Origin: an uncultured Lachnospiraceae bacterium
Lineage (GTDB): Bacteria; Bacillota; Clostridia; Lachnospirales; Lachnospiraceae
Assembly (NCBI GenBank): GCA_905234245.1
Contig: CAJOGN010000001.1
Span: 62,001-126,000, forward strand
Reading direction: 5' to 3'
Length of the DNA: 64,000 nucleotides
The notes below the pieces were generated by a model. That model was given only the letters and a program-made list of their open reading frames with translations, was not told where the DNA came from and did not search any database. The position numbers and the translations under genes are program-made. The first letter of the stretch is position 1. Each line of letters begins with the position of its first letter. Shown piece by piece: positions 24,761-34,605 of the stretch.

Positions 24761-26589
24761 TTTTCCATTCTCCTCTTTACTTCGTCATATAGTTCTGATA
24801 CATCAGGAAGATTTAACCACTTATATCCAAAGGACATATAATTTCCAGTTTGGAAATTATCCATACATTCTTTACCCATATCATCACCATGGTTAAAATA
24901 CTCAGAGGTAATTCCTTTTAGTTTCAAGTCACCTCCAAGATTATCAAACTGCTCTCCAGTCATAATCATTTTGAATATCAGCGAAGATGGGTCGATATTC
25001 ATAGCCATGATAGAATTTGGGTAGAATGCAGACATATCAAAGTCTACTGCATTTGCAAATACATTATTAGTAGGTCTTCCATAGAGTTCTATTCCAACAT
25101 ATCCGTTATATTTTGGGTCTGCGACAAGAGCTCCTTCGAATTCACTGTCATCATCGTCATCCTCTTCAGATTCAATTAGTGCACTTTCTTTATTATAAAT
25201 ATTTATGTTTTCTCCAGGAACGAGTCCTTGCTTTAAGAAAGATAAATATTGCACGTTCCTGAGTTTTACAGTTTGTTTGAATACTTTATCATAGGATGTA
25301 GCATTCTTATAGGAAGAAATATAAAGAGTATCGAAATCAGTTGTTCTTCTCTCAATTCCCATCTGAAGAAGAACGTCTTTTATATTATATATGATAAATT
25401 TTCTGAAGTTCGTATATGGAAGAGTTTTAATGTCTCCATCCTCAGAATAATCAAGTTTTGTATCTTTAATCTCATGATTCGCGATAAAATTTAGTCTATA
25501 AGAACGGAGTTCAGATGCACCTTTTCTAATTGATGCATATAACTCCATCTGGTCATAGAAAGTTGTATATGATGTAAGAATAAAAGAATCTGATTTATTC
25601 TTAATATCATGATTGATTGTGTCTGCTTTAAAATAACATCTCTTGACTGGAAAATCTGGATGAGTCATAACCATAGTAGGGTCTAATCCAAGAGCTTCCA
25701 GTCTATCCATAATATATGGAATATCGAATGAAATATTCCATATACCAATAAAGTCTAATTTTAATTGGTTAATTAGCTGAAAAAGATGAACCAACATCTT
25801 CGATTCATCTGTATAAAAATACTGTCTGTAATCCAATTCTCCATATGATTCATCAAATAAATCATGCAGTTCTTGATTGAATTCATCTATATTTTCAATC
25901 ATATGATCTTGCTCTGCATGCATATGAGAATACATCTCACGTCTTTTATTCTCAATATCAATTTCTCTCTGAGACATTCCATTTGTATTCTTTGGAATGA
26001 ATGTCCTATGAGTAAGAATAAATGTGTAGACAGTTTTATTCCAATCATCAATTAATGTAATTGCATTGATTGGACAATCTGTGGCTGATGGCATTCCTGG
26101 GACTTCTATACCATCAACCTCGATATCTAAAAATCCTTTATGGAGCTTTTTAGGAATATCATTATCCATGTGTAGTAACCACTGTACTCTATACCAAGTA
26201 GCTGGATCATAATCTGCTCCATATACATACGGGTAGAGAAATAGATTCTGAATAGATTGATAATTTCCAGATTGGTAAGCATTATTTAAATACCGGATTC
26301 CTTGCTCACCCATATCATTTGCTATTTCTCTTACGATATTATTACATTTTACGGTTTTTCTTGTAACTTCTTCAAGTCTTGCATAATTCTTATTATATCT
26401 ATGCGTTCTATATTCAGGTTTTTCAAAATATATATCCATCAATGGCTCTTTTACAGCCTGCATGAATTTCTCTTGTGTATCTAAATTTCTCCAGATCATA
26501 TAGAGATAATCTGGAGTTCCTTTTTTTCTATTCGCTTTAATATACTGAATGTCCCACAACATTGAGTTCGATTTATTAGGAGCTTCCAT
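24757..26589 (-). CDS. Family B DNA polymerase, exonuclease plus motif A portion, 610 aa
   Basis: Proofreading motifs are clear: FLDIEVDG (Exo I, about 150), GIWNISFDIPYI (Exo II, about 285) and YNIKDVLL (Exo III, about 400). Polymerase motif A follows as DFDMSAFYPNSIM (about 525). The protein then ends within 80 residues. Motif B (KxxxNSxYG) and motif C (DTD) are absent here and I find no other ORF with them in the window. The polymerase is therefore split, with fingers and thumb encoded elsewhere, or truncated. A GGAGG site and late-type promoter precede it. Confidence 0.85.
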   Translation of the reverse strand: MEAPNKSNSMLWDIQYIKANRKKGTPDYLYMIWRNLDTQEKFMQAVKEPLMDIYFEKPEYRTHRYNKNYARLEEVTRKTVKCNNIVREIANDMGEQGIRYLNNAYQSGNYQSIQNLFLYPYVYGADYDPATWYRVQWLLHMDNDIPKKLHKGFLDIEVDGIEVPGMPSATDCPINAITLIDDWNKTVYTFILTHRTFIPKNTNGMSQREIDIENKRREMYSHMHAEQDHMIENIDEFNQELHDLFDESYGELDYRQYFYTDESKMLVHLFQLINQLKLDFIGIWNISFDIPYIMDRLEALGLDPTMVMTHPDFPVKRCYFKADTINHDIKNKSDSFILTSYTTFYDQMELYASIRKGASELRSYRLNFIANHEIKDTKLDYSEDGDIKTLPYTNFRKFIIYNIKDVLLQMGIERRTTDFDTLYISSYKNATSYDKVFKQTVKLRNVQYLSFLKQGLVPGENINIYNKESALIESEEDDDDDSEFEGALVADPKYNGYVGIELYGRPTNNVFANAVDFDMSAFYPNSIMAMNIDPSSLIFKMIMTGEQFDNLGGDLKLKGITSEYFNHGDDMGKECMDNFQTGNYMSFGYKWLNLPDVSELYDEVKRRMEK

Positions 26590-26614
26590 TCGTTTTCCTC
26601 CTTTTTTCTGGACT

Positions 26615-26626
26615 TATATCTTTGTT
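26615..26626 (-). promoter_or_regulatory. Late-type promoter element
   Basis: The minus strand reads AAAAAACAAAGATATAAG, an exact AACAA-N5-TAA match. Confidence 0.52.
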
Positions 26627-26653
26627 TTTTGATAGATAGATTATGATACTGAA

Positions 26654-26666
26654 AACAAATCGTTAA
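26654..26666 (+). promoter_or_regulatory. Late-type promoter element
   Basis: GAAAACAAATCGTTAATG, an exact AACAA-N5-TAA match, divergent from the previous element. Confidence 0.55.
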
Positions 26667-26711
26667 TGAAGTCCTTTTATTCGGGAAATGTATGAAAGGA
26701 GTATTTACAAT

Positions 26712-27731
26712 ATGGCAAATGAATATTTGGATGAAATCGAATTTAATTCTAAAAGTAAGGTTAAAAAGAAAAAATCTCTAATCTCTGAATTAGATGAATT
26801 AGATAAAGAGCCAGTCTTAGTTTCTGATATCATGGTTAAAAATCATGAAGAGAAGAAACAGAAGAAGGAAGAAAAGAAAGCTAAAAAAGAGAAAAAGATT
26901 ATTGAAGACGATGAAGATGACTGGATGACCACACTGGATAATTTTAAAGCCCCAAAAATTCGTAAGAATAGTAGCAAAAAGTTCTTTGACGACTTTGGAA
27001 ATAAAAAGAAAAAGAAGAAAAAGAAAAAAGGTGAGTTTGTATCTCACAAGAAAGAGTTTGAAACAGAGATGGCTCTTCTTAAGAATTTACAAATTGATCA
27101 AAATAAATTTGTTGACTCATTGCAGAAGAAATATAACCAGATGGAAAATACTAAATCCACAGCCCGTGGTGTTGGTAAGTATACAACAGACCTAATTATG
27201 TCTATTAACGGTGCAAGAGATCTATCGATGAGACTGGTTGATAGAATCATTGCGACTAAGAAGGCAATTGCTGACCTTGATTTCAAAGAGAGGAAAGAAT
27301 TTGGGTCTGCTGCTAATAGTGAGCAACAAAATCTCTCCAATTATGCCTCTACCTATTTGAAGCAGCTAATGAGTGCTGGTAGAAACAATATTGTGGGGAG
27401 TGGTGACTCATATGATAGTTATGATAATATTGACGATAATACTGATGACCTGTTTGATTCAATAAATGAATCTCTTGGTGATACAGATAGAAGTGAAGAT
27501 GTTGAAAAATATTTAAAGTATGAGAATGATAATGTAAAAATTCATGTACTCTATCATGATTCTGTTGATACCTCTGATTTAAATGAGAAATATGACTATA
27601 TTGCTATAAATAAAGATGGAAAAGTTGTAGACGACTATCCATTACCAGAAAAGACCAAACTTCAAATCAATAGAACTACAGGATTCTGTAAAGATATTTA
27701 CGGAAATTCTTATGAGATTGATTTTGATTAA
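26712..27731 (+). CDS. Lysine-rich probable virion protein, 339 aa
   Basis: ATG 26712 follows GAAAGGAG. The N-terminal 110 residues are an alternating Lys/Glu low-complexity region with a run of nine lysines near residue 100. A helical central domain (about 115-215), an Asp/Ser linker and a small beta-rich C-terminal domain (about 255-339) follow. No family is recognised. A late-type promoter suggests a virion or DNA-associated late protein. Confidence 0.75.
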   Translation: MANEYLDEIEFNSKSKVKKKKSLISELDELDKEPVLVSDIMVKNHEEKKQKKEEKKAKKEKKIIEDDEDDWMTTLDNFKAPKIRKNSSKKFFDDFGNKKKKKKKKKGEFVSHKKEFETEMALLKNLQIDQNKFVDSLQKKYNQMENTKSTARGVGKYTTDLIMSINGARDLSMRLVDRIIATKKAIADLDFKERKEFGSAANSEQQNLSNYASTYLKQLMSAGRNNIVGSGDSYDSYDNIDDNTDDLFDSINESLGDTDRSEDVEKYLKYENDNVKIHVLYHDSVDTSDLNEKYDYIAINKDGKVVDDYPLPEKTKLQINRTTGFCKDIYGNSYEIDFD

Positions 27732-27749
27732 AGAGGGGAGTAGTATCTC

Positions 27750-27902
27750 ATGAATGAAATGAGGTTCAAGATTTATCTGAATGCATATATCATTCGATTA
27801 AATCGAGGAGAGAAACTTGAAGATATAGACAATGATTATCTCAGTTTGAAAAAGCTGACTGAAGAAGATATCCAGAAAATTCATCGAAAGTTAAATGAGT
27901 GA
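27750..27902 (+). CDS. Small helical protein, 50 aa
   Basis: GAGGGGAG precedes the ATG, 18 bases after the previous stop, so it is the second cistron of that transcript. The protein (start MNEMRFKIYLNAY) is amphipathic and charged. No function can be given. A terminator follows. Confidence 0.7.
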   Translation: MNEMRFKIYLNAYIIRLNRGEKLEDIDNDYLSLKKLTEEDIQKIHRKLNE

Positions 27903-27907
27903 TAATA

Positions 27908-27947
27908 AAGAGAAGAATAGTAATTTACTATTCTTCTCTTTATTTTT
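27908..27947 (+). terminator. Intrinsic terminator
   Basis: The stem AAGAGAAGAATAGTA and its complement, followed by TTATTTTT. Confidence 0.88.
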
Positions 27948-27948
27948 G

Positions 27949-27966
27949 TTTATATACTATATTGGT
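27949..27966 (+). promoter_or_regulatory. Promoter of small-protein cassette B
   Basis: TTTATATACTATATTGG, one base different from the cassette A element. Confidence 0.5.
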
Positions 27967-27975
27967 AAGAATACT

Positions 27976-28092
27976 AGAAGGTGGTAAATGAGAGCTAAGC
28001 GGCAACTTAGCTCTCATTCTTCCAGAGGAATTTCCTTGCATGAAGACTAACCAAAATACTCCAAACGGAGACCATGCAAGAGAAATAAAAGA
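27976..28092 (+). promoter_or_regulatory. Structured RNA leader of cassette B
   Basis: First hairpin AATGAGAGCTAAG with its complement (27987-28018), second hairpin CTTGCATG/CATGCAAG (28035-28080), with the conserved CCAGAGGAATTTC joining them. Confidence 0.75.
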
Positions 28093-28106
28093 AAGGTCGT
28101 GAGACA

Positions 28107-28238
28107 ATGGATCTGTACAGACTGATTTTAAAGTCTGCCGCTGATGGTTTCTTTAATCATCGTGGTGAGGAGTCTACTCTTCAGCAACTAGCTGATAAGT
28201 ATAACTCAGATAAAAACAAGTCTGATAAAAAGAAATAA
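28107..28238 (+). CDS. Small cassette protein B, 43 aa
   Basis: Homologue of the proteins at 23464 and 42891, with NHRGEESTLQQLADKY at its core and a Lys-rich tail. Upstream site GAAAGGTCGTGAGAC. No function is known; the group appears to be phage-specific. Confidence 0.78.
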   Translation: MDLYRLILKSAADGFFNHRGEESTLQQLADKYNSDKNKSDKKK

Positions 28239-28256
28239 ACAGACTTAAACAAACAG

Positions 28257-28297
28257 CAACTGTTTAATCCATTCCTCATTAAACAGTTGTTGTATGA
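28257..28297 (+). terminator. Terminator of cassette B
   Basis: The same CAACTGTTTAAT stem and CCATTCCTC loop as in cassette A. Confidence 0.8.
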
Positions 28298-28316
28298 TTA
28301 ATATTTAATTATAAAA

Positions 28317-28350
28317 GGGAGGGCTAAGCCCTCCCTATAATCCTTTTTTG
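28317..28350 (+). terminator. Second terminator before the RNA polymerase gene
   Basis: The stem GGGAGGGCT/AGCCCTCCC is followed by a T-rich run ending TTTTTT. Confidence 0.85.
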
Positions 28351-28379
28351 TCTTAAATGCTGTATTTTTTCCTTCAAAA

Positions 28380-28392
28380 AACAATCTTTTAA
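28380..28392 (+). promoter_or_regulatory. Late-type promoter of the long beta-like subunit
   Basis: AAAAAACAATCTTTTAATG, an exact AACAA-N5-TAA match. It abuts an in-frame ATG at 28392, so transcription probably starts about there and translation begins downstream. Confidence 0.6.
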
Positions 28393-28415
28393 TGTTTAAG
28401 GAAGGAGTGGTCAAC

Positions 28416-31400
28416 TTGCCGATTTATATTGATAGCATTCCATACTTAAAAACCCAGTATAAAAAAGTTGCTCTTCCTAGGTCCGGTACGATGGTAAGTT
28501 CAACCGGGAAAGTTTCTGGGGAAAATAAAAACATGTATGGGAATCTTGTGTTTTTATTCACAGATAATATCGATAAAAGCATCAAGATGGTCAATAATAA
28601 CATAAATTGCTACCATGATAATAAATATAGGTATTTTTATTATAACCTATTATATCGTGGTATGATTGGAGCTAAGAGATATAATATTAGAGATGCTGAG
28701 GAGAGGAAAGCTATCTATAAAAAGATTTCAGAGCAAACCTCTATTACCCCACATCCACCAACCTTATTAAATAAAACTACTAACTATAACTGCTATTATG
28801 ATATGAGCAAATATTGCCAAATTTATTCTAGGATAGCAGATAATTTTGCTCCAGTGAAAAAGATGAATGTATTCTGGAATTATTTCAGATCTATCTGGTT
28901 CTCTGAGCAGTGTGAAAATTATCCAAGAAAGATTGTACTGATTGATGCAAATCTGTATGATAAATTTGGTATGAATCTAAGAGAGAACATGTCAAATCCC
29001 CTATTTGTTCTCTACTATACTTTTTATAGAGCTTTTGATAAAATCAGTGATTTGAATATTGACTTTGTAATCTATTGTAACAGAGCAGTATTACGAGTAA
29101 ATCCAAGTCAATGTGACCAAAAGAGTTACCAGATTTTTAAGCGTGAGCTCTTTAAAGTATTTAGTAGAAAAGTAAATGAGGATGCTCTCAATGAAAAGCA
29201 TATCGATGAGCAGGACCAGAAAGAAACGATTAAAGAAGCAATTCAGCAAAAGTATAATTTCACTGGAAGTAAAAATGATGAGGAAGAAATCACTTCATTA
29301 AATGATACCAATACTACCAGCAATAGTGATGCTAAAAAAGAAGCTGCTTCTAAAAAGATTGAAGAAAAGATTGATAAGAAAGTAGAGCAGAAAGTTGCTG
29401 AAGCTAAGAAAGAATTAAAAGAAGTAGGAGCTTCTGATAATTCTAAAGAAGCTACTGAATATATTAAAGCTAAAACTGAGATGGAACTGGATGACGATAA
29501 AGACCTCATTGAAGATATGTATAACTTCATGAAGACTGAAAAAGTTCCATCTAAACCAGTTAGTACAGCAAGAGATGCTCAACTAAGAAAACGCCAGGAA
29601 TCTCTGAGTGTTAAAGATATCTCATTACTAAAAATTAATGAGATGAATAACTCCAAGAGAAAGATTCCTGAGAAAGATGTATCAAAGAATATTCATAGTA
29701 TCAACAAGAATGTCCAGAAGGTAAAGTTTAATAACTTAAATAAAGACTACATTGAGAATGTCATGCCTGAAGATATTGCAAAAGTATTTACTTCTCTTAA
29801 TGATAAATCAATGAAGTTCTATGTTAAGAATATAAAAGTCGAGGAAACCTCGAATGAGTTAAACTATAAAGAAACCTGGCGTATTCAGTTGGAAGATGAA
29901 TTAAAACAACAACACAGTATTACTGTAGATATTCCTAAATTCCTAGATGATAAATTCCTGTATCTTGGTGGTAATAAGAAGATTATCAATAAACAGAATT
30001 TCCTGTATCCTGTTGTTAAGACTGCACCCGATACAGTTCAGATTGTAACCAACTACAATAAGATGTTTATTCGTCGTGTTGGTACAAAGTCTATTAGTTC
30101 GGTTGAAAGAATGATGAAGCTCATTTCTTCCAATGATGAGTGCCAGAAATTCTTCACTGTTGGTAATAATAGTTCTATCAATAGAGCATATTTAACAACG
30201 ATTGAGTATGATGAATTTGGTAAGGTTCTCACTCAGTTTGAAACTCCAAAATGCATCATATTCTTTAATCAGAAAAATGCTAAAGAATATGCAGATAAGA
30301 ATCAAATTGATATTCCGGAACATAGAATTTTCATCGGAATTAAGGATAAAAATCCAGTCTTTATTGATTCTGAAACACAGACTACTGATAATGGAGAAAG
30401 TATCTGTGATTTAATTATTACAGAACTTCCAGAGTCTATGCAAAAAGAATTCAACAAGACTAGATCTACTAAAAAGTTAATGTATTCCAATGTCACTATC
30501 ATGACACAGCCAATTCCATTTATCATTCTATTAATTTATTGGGAAGGTATTACTTCAGTATTCAAGAAAATGGATATTAAGTATTATTTCTCTCAGAAAT
30601 ATCCATCCTCCATTAAATCGAATGAAAATGTTATTCGTTTTAAGGATTGCTATTTTGTCTATGAGAGTGATTTAGCTATTGACTTACTTATGAATGGTTT
30701 AAGAGTTCTTGATACTGAAAATTATGACTTTAAAGAATACAACACAGAAGAACCATTCGTAGAGTATTTCAAAAAAGTATATGGTAAAGCAGCTATCATG
30801 AGTGCTATTAGTAACTACTATGATTTTGAGATTGACCCAATCACAAAAGAAATCTTGGAGGACATTAATCTTCCTACAGATTTAATTGAACTGTGTATTT
30901 ATGCTAATAGCTTGCTAGCTGATGAATCTTATACAGCAGAGAACTCTCAGGTACTATCTAGAGTTCGCTCTAGTGAGGTTATCCCAGCTATTCTCTATTA
31001 TGAATTAAGTAAGACTTATTTAAATTATAAGAATAGCATGGGAAAAAAGAAACTGTCCATTCCGAAAGATGCTGTAATTAAACAACTTCTTTCTCTACAG
31101 ACAGTTGAAGATTATTCTACTCTTAATCCAGTAGTAGAATTAGATAAAGATAGAGCTATCACTTCCAAGGGTTATCGTGGTATCAATGTGGATAGAGCCT
31201 ATACAGAAGAAAAGCGTTCTTATGATGACTCTATGATTGGTGTCATGGCAATGTCTACTACACTGGGTGCAAACTGTGGTATTGGTAGATTCTTAACTCT
31301 TGAACCAGAATTAACTTCTGTAAGAGGATATGCAAATATTAAGAAAGATAATAGAGAAGAATTGACTGATGTTAATCTTTTTTCTCCTTCTGAATTATTA

Positions 31401-32414
31401 TATCCTCTTGGTAATACACGAGATGACTCTATCCGTACTGCTATGGCTACCAAACAGTCTAAGCATGTAGTACCGGTAAAAAATGCAACACCTGCTCTTA
31501 TCTCCAATGGTGTTGATGAAGTTATTAAGTATAATCTTTCTTCTGATTTTGTTATTAATGCAGACGAAGATGGTACTGTAATAGACTATGATGAGAAATC
31601 CAAAATCCTCATGGTAGAATATAAATCTGGTAAGCATAGAGCTATTAACCTCGCACCTAATATTGTAAAGAATGGTGGTGGTGGCTTCTATATCTCCAAT
31701 GAACTTATTACAAAATATAAAGTTGGTGATAAGTTTAAGAAGGATGATACATTAGCATACCATAAAGATTTCTTCCGTGATGATAAATTTAATGGTATTC
31801 GTATGAATGTTGGTGTTCTTGAAAAAGTGGCCATCATGTCTTCTTATGATACCTATAATGATAGTGCTATGATTACTGAGAAGCTAGCTAGAGATGCAGA
31901 AACTGAGTTAGTATTCTGTAAGCCAGTTGTTCTTGGTAAGAATTCTAATATTTATGATATTAGAAAGATTGGAGACCATGTTGAAATTGGTGATAGCTTA
32001 ATTAATTTTGACACATCTTTTGATGATACAGATTTAAATAAGCTATTAGCAAATCTCTCTGATGAAAATAAAGAAGTCTTACAAGAAGGTAGTATAAACC
32101 AGGTTAAATCTAAATATGCTGGTACTATCGTAGATATTAAAATCTATAGTACAGTTGATATTCCAGAATTATCTGAATCTCTACAGAAGATTGTAAAGAC
32201 TTACTATAATAGAGTAAATAATAAAAAGAAGTTCGTCTCTAAGTATGATAATTCTAATTCTATTGTGAAATGTGGATTACTATTAAATGAGACTACTGGT
32301 AAAATCGAACCGAACATCTATGGTGTTATCAAAGGACAAAAGGTACAAGATTCTGTACTGATTGAATTCTACATCCAACACGGTGATATTATGGGTGTCG
32401 GCGACAAGATGACT
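28416..32414 (+). CDS. Multisubunit RNA polymerase beta-like subunit, exon 1 of 2
   Basis: Spliced with 32699-32908 this gives 1402 residues. Recognisable beta features: a region like the beta TPEGPNIGLI segment (STTLGANCGIGRFLTLEPELTS, about 955), LGNTRDDSIRTAMATKQSKH (about 1005, cf. the bacterial MQRQAVP region), a VGDKFKKDDTLAY region and the catalytic-site VGDKMT at the end. A Lys/Glu coiled-coil insert lies at about 285-400. UUG at 28416, eight bases after GGAAGGAG, is the likely start. The beta C-terminal clamp (FGEMEVW region) is missing, as expected of split phage enzymes. The late promoter suggests a virion RNA polymerase subunit. Confidence 0.87.
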
Positions 32415-32698
32415 TGAAATAAGGGTCATTAAAAACCTCTTGAATTGTCGGGAACGAATTCATAATTCATAACTACTAAACTTTATAAAAGTGGCCAATA
32501 CTAACCATATTGGGTATAGTAAAAATGTTATGAATGAATCAATCCGCAACCAAGCTTCTTATTATAAGAAGAAGGTTCAACGACTATCGAAAGACACTGA
32601 TTATAGTGAATCGAGTAGAGTACGACTTAATATAAGTCGGAAGTGAGAGGCAGCTATCATAGCTGAAGATATAGTCTAATTTCTAAAAAAAGAAATTG
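32415..32698 (+). ncRNA. Group I intron in the long beta-like gene
   Basis: 284 nt, no ORF. Exon end ATGACT pairs with intron GGTCAT, U-G at the splice. Variant core AATTGTCGGGAA, then TTCAACGACTA and AAGATATAGTC; P3 is CCTCT/AGAGG. An in-frame TGA starts the intron. Confidence 0.88.
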
Positions 32699-32908
32699 TA
32701 TTTCACTGCATTGAAGTCAGTAATATGTGAAGTAATACCTGAAGGATATGAACCATATTCTGAATTCCGTCCTAACGAAGAGATTTCATCGTGTTTAGGC
32801 GGGAGTGCCGTACTCAAGCGTCAGACTCCATCGATTGTTCTCACGTTATTAGGAAACAAAGTTATTGTCGAATTAAAACGTAAACTTAAGGAAATATATG
32901 ACGAATAA
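32699..32908 (+). CDS. RNA polymerase beta-like subunit, exon 2 of 2
   Basis: Joined to exon 1 it reads GVGDKMT|YFTALKSVICEV, the continuation of the GDK active-site motif, and ends after 69 residues (SIVLTLLGNKVIVELK). It has no ribosome site of its own. Confidence 0.85.
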   Translation, partial: YFTALKSVICEVIPEGYEPYSEFRPNEEISSCLGGSAVLKRQTPSIVLTLLGNKVIVELKRKLKEIYDE

Positions 32909-32920
32909 ACAATAAATATT

Positions 32921-32962
32921 AAGAATGTGTTAATAGTTTTTTATGCTATTAACACATTCTTA
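32921..32962. terminator. Strong intrinsic terminator
   Basis: The 16-bp stem AAGAATGTGTTAATAG and its complement with a T-rich loop follows the RNA polymerase gene. Confidence 0.85.
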
Positions 32963-33022
32963 AATATCATTATAAGAATAAGCAATTTTATAATGGCAAA
33001 TAGAATAAAAGGAGTGATATGT

Positions 33023-34177
33023 ATGGGGGCACCATACGACTTAACTGGAAAGAGGTTTGGCGACCTTGAGGTAATCTGTTTGGATACAGAAGAAATGGAA
33101 AGAAGAAAAAAGATAGGTAAGTGTTTTGGATTATATTGGAAATGTAAATGTCATGCATGTGGTGGATACAAAACGACCACATCTGGCAAACTTGTGTCAG
33201 GATCTACTAAGAATTGCGGATGTAAAAGAGGCAGTAATTTGATAACGCATAATAAATCCAAAACAAGAGAATACCAGATGTGGGAGGATATAAAACAAAA
33301 ATGCTATAACCCAAAAAATAAATCATATAAATCATTTGGTGCACAAGGTATCACAGTATGTGATGAATGGAAAAATGATTTTGAAAAGTTTTTTGTATGG
33401 TATAAAGAAGAATGTAAACGTAACAAGCGTGGTGATAGCATCATTGTTTTAAAACGTAATAGGTATGTTTTTTCTCCAGATAATTGTTACTTGGAACCAT
33501 TGAGAAAAGCATCTCGTGAAGCGGAATATGTTTTACTCAATAAACGGTTTGGAAAACTCACCGTTACCAATTTCCACAAAAGAATTATGTTTTTTGGTAA
33601 AGAAATGCTTGTATGGAATTGCCACTGTGATTGTGGAAATGATATTAAAGTTCTTGAACCAAATCTGATTAAGCATCATGTCACAAGTTGTGGCTGTAAT
33701 TTTGATAAATATAAAGATGATAAATTTCTTGAAATTAAGAAGAAAAGGTTATCGTCTATATTTCGAGGTATGTACAGCAGGTGCTATGATCAGAGTAGTG
33801 ACCATTATATCTATTATGGCTCTGCGGGTATAACCATTTGTGATGAATGGTTATATGACGGAGAAAAATTCATTACCTGGGCATTAGATAATGGTTATGA
33901 AATTGGATTATCAATCGAACGGAAAGATATTACCAAAGGTTACTCACCAGAGAATTGTGAGTGGATTGCAAAAGAAGCACAAGCTAGAAATAAGTCCAGC
34001 AATGTTTTTATTAAGTTCAAAAACGAAGTTCATTATTTGGCAGAATGGGGAGAGAAACTTAATATGGATGGACAAGCTGCAAAAAAGTATTTACTTGAGC
34101 ATGGTGGAAGGATTGTAGACAATCCTAATATTGATAATAGAGAGATGATTGAATTTAATGTGAAAGGTAAGAAATAA
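33023..34177 (+). CDS. Free-standing homing endonuclease-like protein, 384 aa
   Basis: ATG 33023 follows GGAGTG. The protein has a tandem build. Each half has a Cys-rich element (CKCHACGG...NCGC; CHCDCGN...SCGC) that may bind zinc, then a segment of the type YxxMWxxIKxKCYNPKNxSYxxFGxxGITVCDEW...FSPDNCYLEP, common in phage HNH-like/homing proteins; the second ends GYSPENCEWIAKEAQARNKS. It lies directly after an intron-bearing gene whose intron lacks an endonuclease, so it may promote intron homing in trans. Confidence 0.75.
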   Translation: MGAPYDLTGKRFGDLEVICLDTEEMERRKKIGKCFGLYWKCKCHACGGYKTTTSGKLVSGSTKNCGCKRGSNLITHNKSKTREYQMWEDIKQKCYNPKNKSYKSFGAQGITVCDEWKNDFEKFFVWYKEECKRNKRGDSIIVLKRNRYVFSPDNCYLEPLRKASREAEYVLLNKRFGKLTVTNFHKRIMFFGKEMLVWNCHCDCGNDIKVLEPNLIKHHVTSCGCNFDKYKDDKFLEIKKKRLSSIFRGMYSRCYDQSSDHYIYYGSAGITICDEWLYDGEKFITWALDNGYEIGLSIERKDITKGYSPENCEWIAKEAQARNKSSNVFIKFKNEVHYLAEWGEKLNMDGQAAKKYLLEHGGRIVDNPNIDNREMIEFNVKGKK

Positions 34178-34186
34178 TACAAAAAA

Positions 34187-34222
34187 AAGAAGATATGAGA
34201 TAAACTCTCATATCTTCTTTTA
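34187..34222. terminator. Bidirectional intrinsic terminator
   Basis: The stem AAGAAGATATGAGA and its complement, flanked by A and T tracts, between convergent genes. Confidence 0.88.
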
Positions 34223-34228
34223 TATGTC

Positions 34229-34591
34229 TTAGGTTATTAATAATACCTCTACTGTGTCAATACCTTCAGACACCAACTCATCAATTCTGTCAGATAATCT
34301 ATTAAGTAAATCATTTTTACTCATAGTAAGAATACTAGAGGAGTTTTCTTCACTCATATAGAATTCAACATTTGATTCGTGTGCCACTGTTCCAACTACT
34401 TCAGCAGAGATATCAAATGCTGCTGTATTATCGTCACCTAAGCTGATACACAGAACTCCATTTTTATCTGGATTTGTTACAATGATGTCGTCTTCTTCAA
34501 ATCCTCTGTTTCCTTTTAGGTATTCGCATATTTTGTATGCTAGATTAATAGGGTCTTCCACATTTTCGGATTTTAAATATAAATTTACCAT
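34229..34591 (-). CDS. Hypothetical protein, 120 aa
   Basis: ATG 34591 follows AAAGGAGAAC. A small acidic alpha/beta protein with a C-terminal DTVEVLLIT strand. No family is recognised. It lies 14 bases after the secreted-protein gene on the same strand. Confidence 0.73.
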   Translation of the reverse strand: MVNLYLKSENVEDPINLAYKICEYLKGNRGFEEDDIIVTNPDKNGVLCISLGDDNTAAFDISAEVVGTVAHESNVEFYMSEENSSSILTMSKNDLLNRLSDRIDELVSEGIDTVEVLLIT

Positions 34592-34605
34592 ATGTTCTCC
34601 TTTCT

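Noticed and set aside
27110-27340. Reading of nearby lysine and glutamate runs as slippage-prone frameshifts
   Set aside because: The single frame 26712-27731 is open throughout and ends in a plausible domain, so no frameshift is needed.
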